In this document: piece by piece, positions 41,519 through 49,594 of the stretch | Layout: the number at the start of each line of letters is the position of its first letter | How positions within the stretch are numbered: the stretch's first letter is position 1 | Assembly (NCBI GenBank): GCA_900316205.1 | Contig: ONBX01000023.1 | Location: 1-64,000 of the forward strand | DNA from: an uncultured Eubacteriales bacterium | GTDB lineage: Bacteria; Bacillota; Clostridia; Oscillospirales; Oscillospiraceae | Direction: 5' to 3' | Length of the DNA stretch: 64,000 nt | Notes under the pieces: model-generated | Seen by the model: the letters and a program-made list of their open reading frames with translations, nothing else | The model's database searches: none | What the model was told of the DNA's origin: nothing | Position numbers and translations under genes: made by a program

Positions 41519-44092
41519 TCACATCCCGCCGAGGAAGCACTCCTGGCTGGCCATTTCGGCATAGAGGATGGCCTCCCGGTCCCGCAGGTCGCAGACCCGG
41601 ATGACGCCCTCGAACAGGCTGTCCCCGGTGAGCTCCCTGTAGCGGTCCGGGCAGGCGTCGAAGAGATCCTCCCGGAACTCGCAGCCCGCCTCGCCCTGAT
41701 AGAGCGCCGCGTAGAAGATACCGGACTCCACCAGGTCCTGGAAGAAGTGGCTGCCGTAGCTCAGCTCCGGCCGCAGCCCGTGGGAGGAATAGGCCAGCTC
41801 GCAGATGCAGGCGAAGCGGTTGATCTCCGCAAAGCCCACCGGGACGCCCAGGCTGGGTGTGGTGGTGCCCCAGCGGCCGGGGCCCAGGAGGATGGCCTGC
41901 TGGTCCTTCAATGCGGCGTTCAGTACTCCGATCTGCCGCGCCACCTGGTATTTCCGCTGCTCCGGCAGGTCCAGATAGGGCCCCACCTTCACAAAGACCA
42001 CGTGCCTGATCGGGATGGCGGCGTTGCCGCCCATGAAGTTGCCCTTGATGTGCCAGAAAAAGTCCTTCACCTTGGGCTTCACCCCGGCCTGGCCCAGGCC
42101 CCGGGTCTGGATGGTCCGGCACTGCAGCAGGTTCACCCGGTACTCCCCGTCGGGCCGGAAGTTGCAGGCGTATTCGATGTCCACCGGATACTGGTAGGTC
42201 TGGGCCAGGATGGCCATGATCCGCTTCATCACGGCGGCAAAGTCCGTCCGCCGCAGGAGCTTGCGGAAGTTCAGCAGGTCCGGCACCGGCTCGTTGTAGA
42301 GCCCGTACTCCCGGAAGCGGGCCGCCGCGGCGGTGTCCGGCTCCATAAAGAGGCTGGTGTCGGTGCCGATGGTTTTCTTGTCCAGCTTCTCCAGATCCAC
42401 GGTGGTGAAGCGGTTGCGCCTGAGATCGATGGCGTCCACCTTGTGCTGGCTGAACTTGTACTCGTCCCCGTAGGCCACCATCAGCGGCGCTGTGGGATTG
42501 TCCAGCCGGATGAAGCGGGCGTAGTCGTCCGCCTCCCGGTCCACGGCCCGGGTGCCCATGCCGAAGACCAGCCGCAGCATGCCGCTGTTCTGCTCCCGGT
42601 CCTCCGTACCCATGACGTAGAGGTTCTTGGAGTGGCCCACCCCCGCCAGATGGGGGTAGTAATAATCCCCGTGGCAGTCGCCGCTGACCCGCATCACCAG
42701 CAGGGCCATCTGCTCGTCCCGGTCCAGCAGGTGCCGGTCGGTGCGGTACTTGATGGCGTCGGGGCTCACGGTGCTGGCGTAGACGGTGCGCACCGCGTTT
42801 TCAAAGTCCCGGTAGCGCTCCTCCGGCGTGCCCTGGTTGGGGCAGAAAACGCTGTCATATTTCCCGGCAAAGGCGTTGCCGATGCCGTCCTCCAGCAGGG
42901 AGCTGGAGCGCACGATGATGGGGGACTGGCCGAAGTATTCCAGCACCGAGCGGAACTGCTCCTTGATGTTGTGGGAGAATTTGCCGTTCAGCAGCAGCTC
43001 CTGCAGGGCCGGGGCCACCCGGAGATAGTCCTCCGGCGTCACCATCCTGGTGCGGTATTCCCAGATGTTATTTTGCACGGCGTAGGTGTAGAACACGTCA
43101 GCGCCGATGAAGTAGGAGTCATGGGGCTCGATGCGCCGCTGGAACAGCTCCGGGTCCGTGTCCCGTATGATGTTGCGGGCCAGCAGCATGCCCACGGACT
43201 TGCCGCCGATGCAGCCGGTGCCCACCTCCCGCTTCTTGATCTCCATCAGGTCCCGGACGGAGAAGTACTTGCGGCAGAGCTCCAGGCGCTTGGGCTCGTT
43301 GCCCAGCAGACAGCGCAGGATGTTCTCCTTCAGGGCCATGCCGTCGGGGTCGGTGGGCTCGGGGCTGCCGGCCTCCACCGAGTCGAACATGCTGTCCCAG
43401 CAGTCCCGGCGCTCGCCGGTCTGGGTGAAGATGTCGAAGAGGGCATAGGTGTCCGCGCTGGAGGAGAGGACTCTGCTGTTTGGCCCATCCACCATCAGGG
43501 GGAAATACATGGTGTCGGTGTGCCGCCCGTCCACCTTCACCGGGTGGATGTAGCTGCGCCCCTCCAGGCTGCGGATGTTCAGCAGCACATTGGTGGCGTG
43601 GCGGATGCGGGAGATGGTCTCATAGGTGTGCCGCTCATAGCGCAGGGGGATGTAGGCGATGGCCTTCCGCTCCCGGAGAAATTCCGCCGTCAGGCAGAAG
43701 AAGTTGCACACCATGGCGTCGGAGAACCAGAACTTCTGCAGGTCTGTGAGACAGTCCAGGATAAAGAAGGCGTCCTCCGGCTCGGCGCTAATGATCCGGT
43801 GGACCTGGACGGAGAAGGTCTCAAAGCCCACGGTGGCGTCCAGATCATACTGGCGGATGTTGGCGCCCCGGCGGGCCAGAGCCTCCGTGGCCACCACCTC
43901 CGGGTGACGGCCGAAGCGCAGATACACGATGCGCCGCCCGGTGAGGGCAACGCTTGTGACAAACTGGGTGGCGATGAAGACGAAGTCGCCGATGCCGGCC
44001 ATCTGCCAGGTCACGGTGTCCCCGGGCCGCAGGTAATCCAGGGTCCGGTCCAGGGCTTCGATTCCGGTGGAAATGCGGATCTCATTGCTCAT
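41519..44092 (-). CDS. PEP/pyruvate-binding-domain protein with degenerate RecA-like N terminus
   Basis: Residues about 1-230 of this 857-aa protein look like a KaiC/RadA-type RecA fold (ISTGIEALDRTLDYLRPGDTVTW...), but the Walker A P-loop is replaced by QMAGIGDFVFIATQF, with no GxGKT/S. Residues about 290-700 carry the PPDK/PEP-synthase nucleotide-binding domain (GTGCIGGKSVGMLLARN, IIVRSSSLLEDGIGNAFAGKYDSVF, VDIEYACNFRPDGEYRVNLLQCR). The C-terminal ~150 residues have GPGRWGTTTPSLGVPVGF. No phosphohistidine domain is seen, so a complete PEP synthase reaction is doubtful. ATG 44092 follows AGAAGGAGGCGAC. It lies 30 bp after the DUF1294 gene in a four-gene operon. Confidence 0.85.
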   Translation of the reverse strand: MSNEIRISTGIEALDRTLDYLRPGDTVTWQMAGIGDFVFIATQFVTSVALTGRRIVYLRFGRHPEVVATEALARRGANIRQYDLDATVGFETFSVQVHRIISAEPEDAFFILDCLTDLQKFWFSDAMVCNFFCLTAEFLRERKAIAYIPLRYERHTYETISRIRHATNVLLNIRSLEGRSYIHPVKVDGRHTDTMYFPLMVDGPNSRVLSSSADTYALFDIFTQTGERRDCWDSMFDSVEAGSPEPTDPDGMALKENILRCLLGNEPKRLELCRKYFSVRDLMEIKKREVGTGCIGGKSVGMLLARNIIRDTDPELFQRRIEPHDSYFIGADVFYTYAVQNNIWEYRTRMVTPEDYLRVAPALQELLLNGKFSHNIKEQFRSVLEYFGQSPIIVRSSSLLEDGIGNAFAGKYDSVFCPNQGTPEERYRDFENAVRTVYASTVSPDAIKYRTDRHLLDRDEQMALLVMRVSGDCHGDYYYPHLAGVGHSKNLYVMGTEDREQNSGMLRLVFGMGTRAVDREADDYARFIRLDNPTAPLMVAYGDEYKFSQHKVDAIDLRRNRFTTVDLEKLDKKTIGTDTSLFMEPDTAAAARFREYGLYNEPVPDLLNFRKLLRRTDFAAVMKRIMAILAQTYQYPVDIEYACNFRPDGEYRVNLLQCRTIQTRGLGQAGVKPKVKDFFWHIKGNFMGGNAAIPIRHVVFVKVGPYLDLPEQRKYQVARQIGVLNAALKDQQAILLGPGRWGTTTPSLGVPVGFAEINRFACICELAYSSHGLRPELSYGSHFFQDLVESGIFYAALYQGEAGCEFREDLFDACPDRYRELTGDSLFEGVIRVCDLRDREAILYAEMASQECFLGGM

Positions 44093-44122
44093 GGAAGTCG
44101 CCTCCTTCTATTGTATTACGGG

Positions 44123-44410
44123 TCAGCCCGGCAGGACAAGCCAGATGGCAAGTCCCCACTGGAGCAGAGCGATCAGGGGAAAGCCCACCACAAATTTCAT
44201 GTGCTGGGTCTTGTGGCGGAAGACCTGCATCCCCAGGACTCCGCCCAGCGCGCCGCCCAGCAGAGCCAGGGAAAAGAGCGTAAGCTCCGGCACCCGGCGC
44301 ATGCGCAGTCTCGCGTGATTCTTGTCGATACCCATGACGATAAACAGAACCACACTCATCAGCGAAAAAAGAATGATGAGGAAAAGGCCGGTGTTGTTTG
44401 CTGTGATCAT
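44123..44410 (-). CDS. DUF1294 small membrane protein
   Basis: This 95-aa protein has three hydrophobic segments and the DUF1294 signature (MGIDKNHARLRMRRVPELTLFSLALLGGALGGVLGMQVFRHKTQHMKFVVGFP). ATG 44410 overlaps the upstream stop codon as ATGA and follows GGGAGGCTC. It is translationally coupled to the metallophosphatase gene. Function unknown. Confidence 0.85.
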   Translation of the reverse strand: MITANNTGLFLIILFSLMSVVLFIVMGIDKNHARLRMRRVPELTLFSLALLGGALGGVLGMQVFRHKTQHMKFVVGFPLIALLQWGLAIWLVLPG

Positions 44411-45501
44411 ATGAGCCTCCCGTAGTACCAGCCGGAGGTGCCCTTGTGCTTGACAAAGTAGCCCCGGGAGCATTCCTCCACCACCCGGACCCGGTCCCCC
44501 TCGCGGAGCGGGAGGACGTAGTCCGTGCAGTCGTTGCAGTCGGTGATGGGATTGTCGGTGAACAGGTATTTGGTCAGGATCTCCATCTCATAGCCGGTGC
44601 GGCGGTGGCGGCAGCGGGAAAACTCCTCGCCCCGCTCCAGCACCTCCACGCTGCTGTCGCCCCAGCGGATGTAATAGGAATGGTCCCCTTCGGCCTGCTC
44701 GTCCAGTACGGTGCGCTCGGGGAAGGGGTCGTAGGAAACGAAACCGAAGTCCTCGCTGTCCCGGTTGGGGATGATGAGGCAGTTGAGCTGCCCGTCGTCC
44801 TTGAGGACGCAGCCGCCGTCGATGCTGGCGATGCGCTTGACGCGGTCGATGATGGGGTTTGCGATCACCTTGTCCGTGCCGTAGAGTACCGTGGGCCAGT
44901 GGCCCACCACGGTCCACTTGTCGCAGTAGCGGTCCAGGGTCAGGAAGTGGTCCACCTTCACCAGCTCCCCTACGCTGTGGTCCTCCAGGCGTTTGCCGGG
45001 GGTGCGTCCCGCGTGGACGAAGACGAAGTTCTCTGTCTCGATGGCGTGGGGCAGGGAGCGGAGAAAGTTCCACTCCAGAGGGAAGGCCCGGAGCAGGCGG
45101 TGCTTCACGGCGGTGAAATCCCCCATGTCGAAGGGGTCGATGCCGGCGGCGTTGCACATGTCCCAGAGCAGGCCGCTCTTGCGCCAGAGCACGTACTGCA
45201 GCACCTTCTCGTCGTGCCTGTCGTCCCACTCGGGGCGGAAGAGCTCATACCAATCGTCGCAGTTGCCCAGCAGCACATGGGTGTTGCCCCGGCGGGCCAG
45301 CTCCATGAGGATGCGCAGCATGCGCAGACTTTCCGTGCCCTTTTCCAGGAAGTCCCCGTCGATGATGAGCTCGTCCCTGTCCGAAAAGCCCGCCTTGCGC
45401 AGTACGCCCTCAAAGTAGGGGACGTTGCCGTGGATGTCGGACACCACCAGAATCCGCCTCCCCGGCGCCGGGTTCCAGCGGAGGATATTGGGTTTTGTCA
45501 C
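44407..45501 (-). CDS. Metallophosphoesterase with C-terminal SH3-like segment
   Basis: This 364-aa calcineurin-like phosphoesterase has metal motifs VVSDIHGN (about 19-26), IIDGDFLEKGTES, LLGNCDDW (Cys where GNHD/GNHE is usual), FVFVHAG and VVGHWP. It resembles fructose-1,6-bisphosphatase class III or serine/threonine-type phosphatases of Firmicutes. The last 50 residues (YVLPLREGDRVRVVEECSRGYFVKHKGTSGWYYGRL) are SH3-like. GTG 45501 overlaps the upstream stop as GTGA. The central His of GNHD is changed, which may alter activity. It is the second gene of the operon. Confidence 0.85.
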   Translation of the reverse strand: MTKPNILRWNPAPGRRILVVSDIHGNVPYFEGVLRKAGFSDRDELIIDGDFLEKGTESLRMLRILMELARRGNTHVLLGNCDDWYELFRPEWDDRHDEKVLQYVLWRKSGLLWDMCNAAGIDPFDMGDFTAVKHRLLRAFPLEWNFLRSLPHAIETENFVFVHAGRTPGKRLEDHSVGELVKVDHFLTLDRYCDKWTVVGHWPTVLYGTDKVIANPIIDRVKRIASIDGGCVLKDDGQLNCLIIPNRDSEDFGFVSYDPFPERTVLDEQAEGDHSYYIRWGDSSVEVLERGEEFSRCRHRRTGYEMEILTKYLFTDNPITDCNDCTDYVLPLREGDRVRVVEECSRGYFVKHKGTSGWYYGRLI

Positions 45502-46628
45502 AGGTCATCCCGCCTTTCCGTGAGGGGCCGCTCCAGCAAAAGAAGCTTGCCGTGGCTGCCCTCCTCCTGATCGATGCAGGTGAAGCCCTCCCGCCTGTAG
45601 AAGGCGCAGGCCGCGGCGTTGTCCTCCGCCGCCAGCAGGCGCAGAGCCCGCCGGCCCTGGGTGCGGAAGGAGACGATGGCCCGGCCCAGGGCCTGGATGC
45701 CGTAGCCCTTGCCCCGGTATTCCGGAATGAGATACAGCAGGCTCAGCCAGCCGCAGCCCTCCTCGGAGGCGCGCAGCGGGTCCAGGTCCACCAGACCCAC
45801 AGGCTTGTCCCCGTCCAGAAGCACCAGCACGGAATCGGGATCCAGACGCAGGTGCTCCCGGGCGGCCCTCCAATAGGGCTCGGGATAAAAGCCCCGCAGG
45901 TCCCCGTGGGCGGCCAGCCAGGCGTCCCGGTAGCAGGCGCAGTAATAGTCCCGCTCAGTCCGGGGGTCCAGGGGCCGGTGGCGCAGGGTGGCGGTGCTGC
46001 CCCAGCTGCGGCGGGGCAGGGCGTCCAGATGGGAGTCGTCGTTGAAAAGCTCCAGAGAAAAGGAGCCGTTTTCCCAGCGGAGGACGGTGACGGCGGTGTT
46101 CAGCAGCATGGGCAGCTTCTCCCGGTCCCGCAGGTCGATGCCTGTGATGCGGGCGAGGAGGCAACGGATGGTGACCCCGTGGCTCACCACCGCCACCCGG
46201 CCCCCCTCATAGCGGCGGGCGATGGCCTCCAGCGCGGGATAGGCCCGGTCCGTCAGCTCCGCGAAGGTCTCCGCCCCCTCCAGACGCCAGCTGGCCGGGT
46301 CCGTGAGGAAGCGCTGGGCAAGCTCCGGCTCCTCATAGAGGAGGTTGCCGAAAAACAGCTGCTCCCAGGGGCCGATGTTCAACTCCCGCAGGGCGGGGGT
46401 GGTGTAGAGAGGCAGGGAGCGGGGCTTGTAGACGGCGGAGGCGGTGAGCATGGCCCGGTAAAGGTCGCTGGAGCACACCGCGTCAAACTTGAGGTCCCGC
46501 AGCCGATCCGACAGCAGGGCGATCTGCCGGCGGCCCAGCTCGGTGACGCCGCCGTCCCAGTGGCCCTGCATGATGCGAAAGCGGTTTCCCTCCGCCTGCG
46601 CGTGCCGGATCAGATAAATTTCTGTCAT
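45498..46628 (-). CDS. Histidine phosphatase fused to a GNAT acetyltransferase
   Basis: In this 376-aa protein, residues 1-200 are a phosphoglycerate-mutase-like histidine phosphatase: YLIRHAQAEGN (nucleophile His9), CSSDLYRAMLTA, and a second His in VVSHGVTIR. Residues about 230-365 are a GNAT acetyltransferase (LSLLYLIPEYRGKGYGIQALGRAI is the acetyl-CoA loop, AEDNAAACAFYRREGFT the next motif). Fusion of these two is uncommon. ATG 46628 has AAGGA upstream. It is the first gene of the operon and divergent from the PurN-like gene. Confidence 0.88.
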   Translation of the reverse strand: MTEIYLIRHAQAEGNRFRIMQGHWDGGVTELGRRQIALLSDRLRDLKFDAVCSSDLYRAMLTASAVYKPRSLPLYTTPALRELNIGPWEQLFFGNLLYEEPELAQRFLTDPASWRLEGAETFAELTDRAYPALEAIARRYEGGRVAVVSHGVTIRCLLARITGIDLRDREKLPMLLNTAVTVLRWENGSFSLELFNDDSHLDALPRRSWGSTATLRHRPLDPRTERDYYCACYRDAWLAAHGDLRGFYPEPYWRAAREHLRLDPDSVLVLLDGDKPVGLVDLDPLRASEEGCGWLSLLYLIPEYRGKGYGIQALGRAIVSFRTQGRRALRLLAAEDNAAACAFYRREGFTCIDQEEGSHGKLLLLERPLTERRDDL

Positions 46629-46643
46629 AACTTGTCACTTTCC

Positions 46644-46672
46644 TTGACCAAAGTGGTCGAATACAGTATAAT
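46644..46672 (+). promoter_or_regulatory. Promoter of the PurN-like gene
   Basis: TTGACC (46644-46649), 17-bp spacer, perfect TATAAT (46667-46672). A TTGCTG/TATTAT pair on the other strand (16-bp spacer) may serve the divergent operon. Confidence 0.75.
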
Positions 46673-46759
46673 ATAGCATCATTCATGAACAGCAACGAAT
46701 TAAAGTAATTATATCCTCTTTTGCCTTGCTGCACAAGCCTTTTCTTAGGGGGGATGCGC

Positions 46760-47374
46760 GTGGTTCGCGCGGCGATCCTGGCCTCCGGCGACGGGGGTCG
46801 GCTCCAGGCGATCCTGGACGCCATGTATTTCAAAGAGATCCCGGATTTCCAGCTGGTGGCGGTGATCTGCCCCCGGCGGGAGGACTATGCCATGACCCGG
46901 GCGGCCAACGCCGGCGTGCCCGCCTATGTGGTGGACCCGGAGCTCTTCCCCAACATGACCAGCCACAGCATGGCCGTGGCCAACAAGCTGCGGGACATGG
47001 ACATCGAGCTGGTGATCCTGGCGGGTTACGACCTGCCCCTGGGCGTGGTGCCCTATCAGTTCCGCAACCATATCATCGGCACCTATCCGGCCCTCTCCCC
47101 CGCCTTTGAGGACGTGGAGGGCGACGTGAACCGGGCGGTGCTGGAACGGGGCGTCAAGGTCACCGGCGCCACCGCCTATTTTGCCGACGGGGACGGCGGC
47201 GTGGGCGGCATCATCCTGCAAAAGGCCATCGACGTTCTGCCGGACGACACCCCCGAGAGCCTGGGCACCCGGGTCATGGAGGAGTGCGAGTGGAAGCTCC
47301 TCAGCCGGGCCGTGGCCCTCTACTGCGGCGGCAAGCTCTCCGTCCACGGCAAGCGCGTCGTCGTGGCGGAGTGA
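46760..47374 (+). CDS. PurN-like formyltransferase-fold protein with altered active site
   Basis: This 204-aa protein has the formyltransferase fold of phosphoribosylglycinamide formyltransferase (AAILASGDGGRLQAILDAM, then AVICPRREDYAMTRAANAGVPAYVVD, VILAGYDLPLG). The catalytic NxHPSLLP loop is IIGTYPALSPAF: Asn and His of PurN (106 and 108 in E. coli) become Gly107 and Tyr109. The Asp region (HFVDE.DGGPIILQ in PurN) reads YFADGDGGVGGIILQ. Folate-dependent formyl transfer in the usual way is therefore doubtful. GTG 46760 is favoured, since AGGGGGG ends 6 nt before; ATG 46754 would touch it. It is not in a pur operon. Confidence 0.75.
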   Translation: MVRAAILASGDGGRLQAILDAMYFKEIPDFQLVAVICPRREDYAMTRAANAGVPAYVVDPELFPNMTSHSMAVANKLRDMDIELVILAGYDLPLGVVPYQFRNHIIGTYPALSPAFEDVEGDVNRAVLERGVKVTGATAYFADGDGGVGGIILQKAIDVLPDDTPESLGTRVMEECEWKLLSRAVALYCGGKLSVHGKRVVVAE

Positions 47375-47422
47375 AGCGCGAGGGATAGAAAAGATTGAAT
47401 AGAAAAGCGAAATAAGGCAATG

Positions 47423-47451
47423 AAAAGCAGAGGCAAAAGCCTCTGCTTTTT
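47423..47451 (+). terminator. Terminator of the PurN-like gene
   Basis: AAAAGCAGAGGC/GCCTCTGCTTTT with AAAA loop and T-run. Confidence 0.8.
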
Positions 47452-47724
47452 GCATGGAGGGCGGGAAGCGTTGAGTTCGTTTGCTGGTTGAACTGCTGAT
47501 GGGGTTGGTATACGGCGGGATCTTCCAACCTATCATCGTGCGCCTCCGCACTTTTCAACAAGATCAACCCACAAAAAAACACACATTTCAATTTGCTGGA
47601 TGCTTCATTAACTACACATTTCAAAATGCATTGCACTCTAAAAATCGCACAAAGCAATAGCTGATGAAAAAATCTGCCGTGTGACGGGCGCGGCCTGACG
47701 TGCCCCTTCGGGGGGACAGGGCGG

Positions 47725-47749
47725 CGGGAGGGGCAAGCCCCTCCCCTAC
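47725..47749 (-). repeat. REP-like palindrome with GTAG head (minus strand)
   Basis: CGGGAGGGGCAAGCCCCTCCC then CTAC: the same sequence as at 12911 and 36942 but inverted. The stretch 47452-47700 before it shows no gene or named element. Confidence 0.6.
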
Positions 47750-47751
47750 GG

Positions 47752-47947
47752 CGGAGGGAGAAATGCGCGTATCCCCCAGTCTCCGCCGCTCCCCTTCAGT
47801 CAGCTTCGCTGACAGCTCCCCCGGAGGGGGAGCCAAGGGCGACACAATGGATGGCCCCTATGACGGAGGGAGAAATGTGCGTATCCCCCAGTCGCCGTCG
47901 CTCCCCTTCAGTCAGCTTCGCTGGCAGCTCCCCCGGAGGGGGAGCCA
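47752..47947. repeat. Direct duplication of an 84-bp repeat module
   Basis: 47752-47835 and 47864-47947 are nearly identical, 112 bp apart, and each carries CAGCTTCGCTG and CTCCCCCGGAGGGGGAG palindromes. It sits in the 5' region of the 410-aa gene. Confidence 0.7.
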
Positions 47948-48109
47948 GAGGCACCAGCCCCCTTTAGGCAAGGGGGCCAAAACCGGGGAAGGCGGAGGCT
48001 TGACCGGAAGCGGCGGCGGTGGTAAGCTGAAAGCGAAAAGCGGGGATTTCTCGTTTTTCGGAAAGAAGCGAGACAGAAGATCGCCGATGCGCGAAAAGGA
48101 TCAACATCG

Positions 48110-49342
48110 ATGGAAATGTATGTACTGATAGCGGTCCTCGTTGTGCTAGCAGGGATCGGGGCCTTTTTCCTCGCCCGGCGTGCCAAAGGGCCGGACCGGT
48201 CGGATTCCGGGACAGCAGGACCCGTGACGGAGGACCCGGGCCCGGCGGCGCAGGGCGTCAGATTCGAGGAGCTCTCCGCCCTCACCGAAGCGGAAGAGGC
48301 AGCGCTGGTGGAGATCAAAGACCCCAGGCTCTTGGCGAAGATCGACAACGCCCTCTCCGGATCCCTGCAGGTCCTGGGCAACGCCGGGGCGCTGGAGGAG
48401 TACCGCCAGGCGGTGAAGGCGGCGGGGAAGCTTTACCGCGCCATCCTGCCCAAGGGCGCGGCGCGGGGGATCCAGGGCATCAAGAGCTCGGCCGCCCTTG
48501 TCCCGGTGGAGGGAAACCCGGTCGGCGGCCTTGCGGCCATGAACGTGGCCTCGGCGGGCATGTCGGCCTCGGCCATGGTGGTCGGCATGTATTATATGAA
48601 GCAGGTCAACGACCAACTGGGCCAGATCGGCGGCGAGCTGGATCGGATCGCCGCGTTCCAGGACCGGGAATACCAGAGTCGGGTCTACGCGCTGGTGGCC
48701 CAGGTGCAGAAATGCTCCCAGTTCCAGGCGGAGATCCTGGAGAGCGAGGAGCTGCGGAAGCGGGAGCTGGATCACCTGAAAAGCCTGGAGCAGGAGTGCG
48801 CGCAGCTCTTGGGTCAGGCCAATCTGACGCTGAAGGAATACGAAAAGAAAACGGGCCTGGATTACGCCGGCTATGAAAAGCTGGTAGCCGAGGCGCAGGT
48901 TTGGTATCAGGTTCAGCAGATCCTGCTGGATGTGATGCTGGAGATCGGCGAGCTGAGCTATGCGCTGAATCTGGGTGCGGTGTCCAGGGAGAACTGCAGC
49001 GCCATGTTCCTGCCCTACTCCCGGCAGGCGGACGAGGCCTTGGAGGCGCTGAAGGCCTGGCACAGGAAAACCGGCGCGGCGCTGGAGATCGATCTGGACG
49101 AAAACAGAAGACGGCGCCAGGGTGTGGAGGGCTTCTTCATGAACATCCCGGCGATCTTCAATCAAAAGCTGCACTATCGGGAGCTTCCCGAGCGTACGGC
49201 GTCCATGATCGCAAAACAAAGCGCCGGGCTGCAGAACACGGCGCAGCAGCACGAGACCGACCGCTTCCAAAAGGACCTGTGCCTGATCGTGAAGGACGGG
49301 AAGCTGTACTATCTCCCGGAGAAGCCGGTAAAGGACAGCTGA
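48110..49342 (+). CDS. Unknown membrane-anchored coiled-coil protein
   Basis: This 410-aa protein has one N-terminal membrane span (about 4-22) and a short polar linker. A Gly/Ala/Met-rich hydrophobic stretch at about 145-165 (AAMNVASAGMSASAMVVGMYYMKQV) is followed by a long helical region with heptad-like spacing (about 165-250) and a second helical domain. The hydrophobic segment before long helices is reminiscent of pore-forming or phage-tail-type helical proteins, but I do not recognise the family. AAAGGATCAACATCG precedes ATG. It stands alone between repeats. Confidence 0.7.
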   Translation: MEMYVLIAVLVVLAGIGAFFLARRAKGPDRSDSGTAGPVTEDPGPAAQGVRFEELSALTEAEEAALVEIKDPRLLAKIDNALSGSLQVLGNAGALEEYRQAVKAAGKLYRAILPKGAARGIQGIKSSAALVPVEGNPVGGLAAMNVASAGMSASAMVVGMYYMKQVNDQLGQIGGELDRIAAFQDREYQSRVYALVAQVQKCSQFQAEILESEELRKRELDHLKSLEQECAQLLGQANLTLKEYEKKTGLDYAGYEKLVAEAQVWYQVQQILLDVMLEIGELSYALNLGAVSRENCSAMFLPYSRQADEALEALKAWHRKTGAALEIDLDENRRRRQGVEGFFMNIPAIFNQKLHYRELPERTASMIAKQSAGLQNTAQQHETDRFQKDLCLIVKDGKLYYLPEKPVKDS

Positions 49343-49500
49343 GGGGTGACTCCCTCCGTCACGGCGGCAGGCCGCCGCGACAGCTCCCTCAAAGAGGGAG
49401 CCAAAACAGCCTCCCTCCCTGAGGGAGGTGGCATCCGGCGTCTCACGGAAGCCGGATGACGGAAGGAGTTGCTATTCCTTCAGCTACTGGGACAGCCCCC
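49343..49500. repeat. Dispersed palindromic repeat block
   Basis: CTCCCTCAAAGAGGGAG, CCTCCCTGAGGGAGG and GGATGACGGAAGGAGTT modules; no gene. Confidence 0.55.
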
Positions 49501-49527
49501 GGAGAGGGAGCCGACGGGGACGGGCGC

Positions 49528-49563
49528 AAAAAAACCACTCACAATTTGTGAGTGGTTTTTTTT
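49528..49563. terminator. Bidirectional terminator after tsf
   Basis: AAAACCACTCACAA/TTGTGAGTGGTTTT with A/T runs on both flanks, 30 bp beyond the tsf stop codon. Confidence 0.85.
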
Positions 49564-49594
49564 GATCGATTTTGGAAGATTCAGTCCTGCGGAC

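Noticed and set aside
41747..44425. 892-codon open frame opposite the PEP-binding protein
   Set aside because: Val/Gly/His-rich shadow without domains; it runs across two real minus-strand genes.
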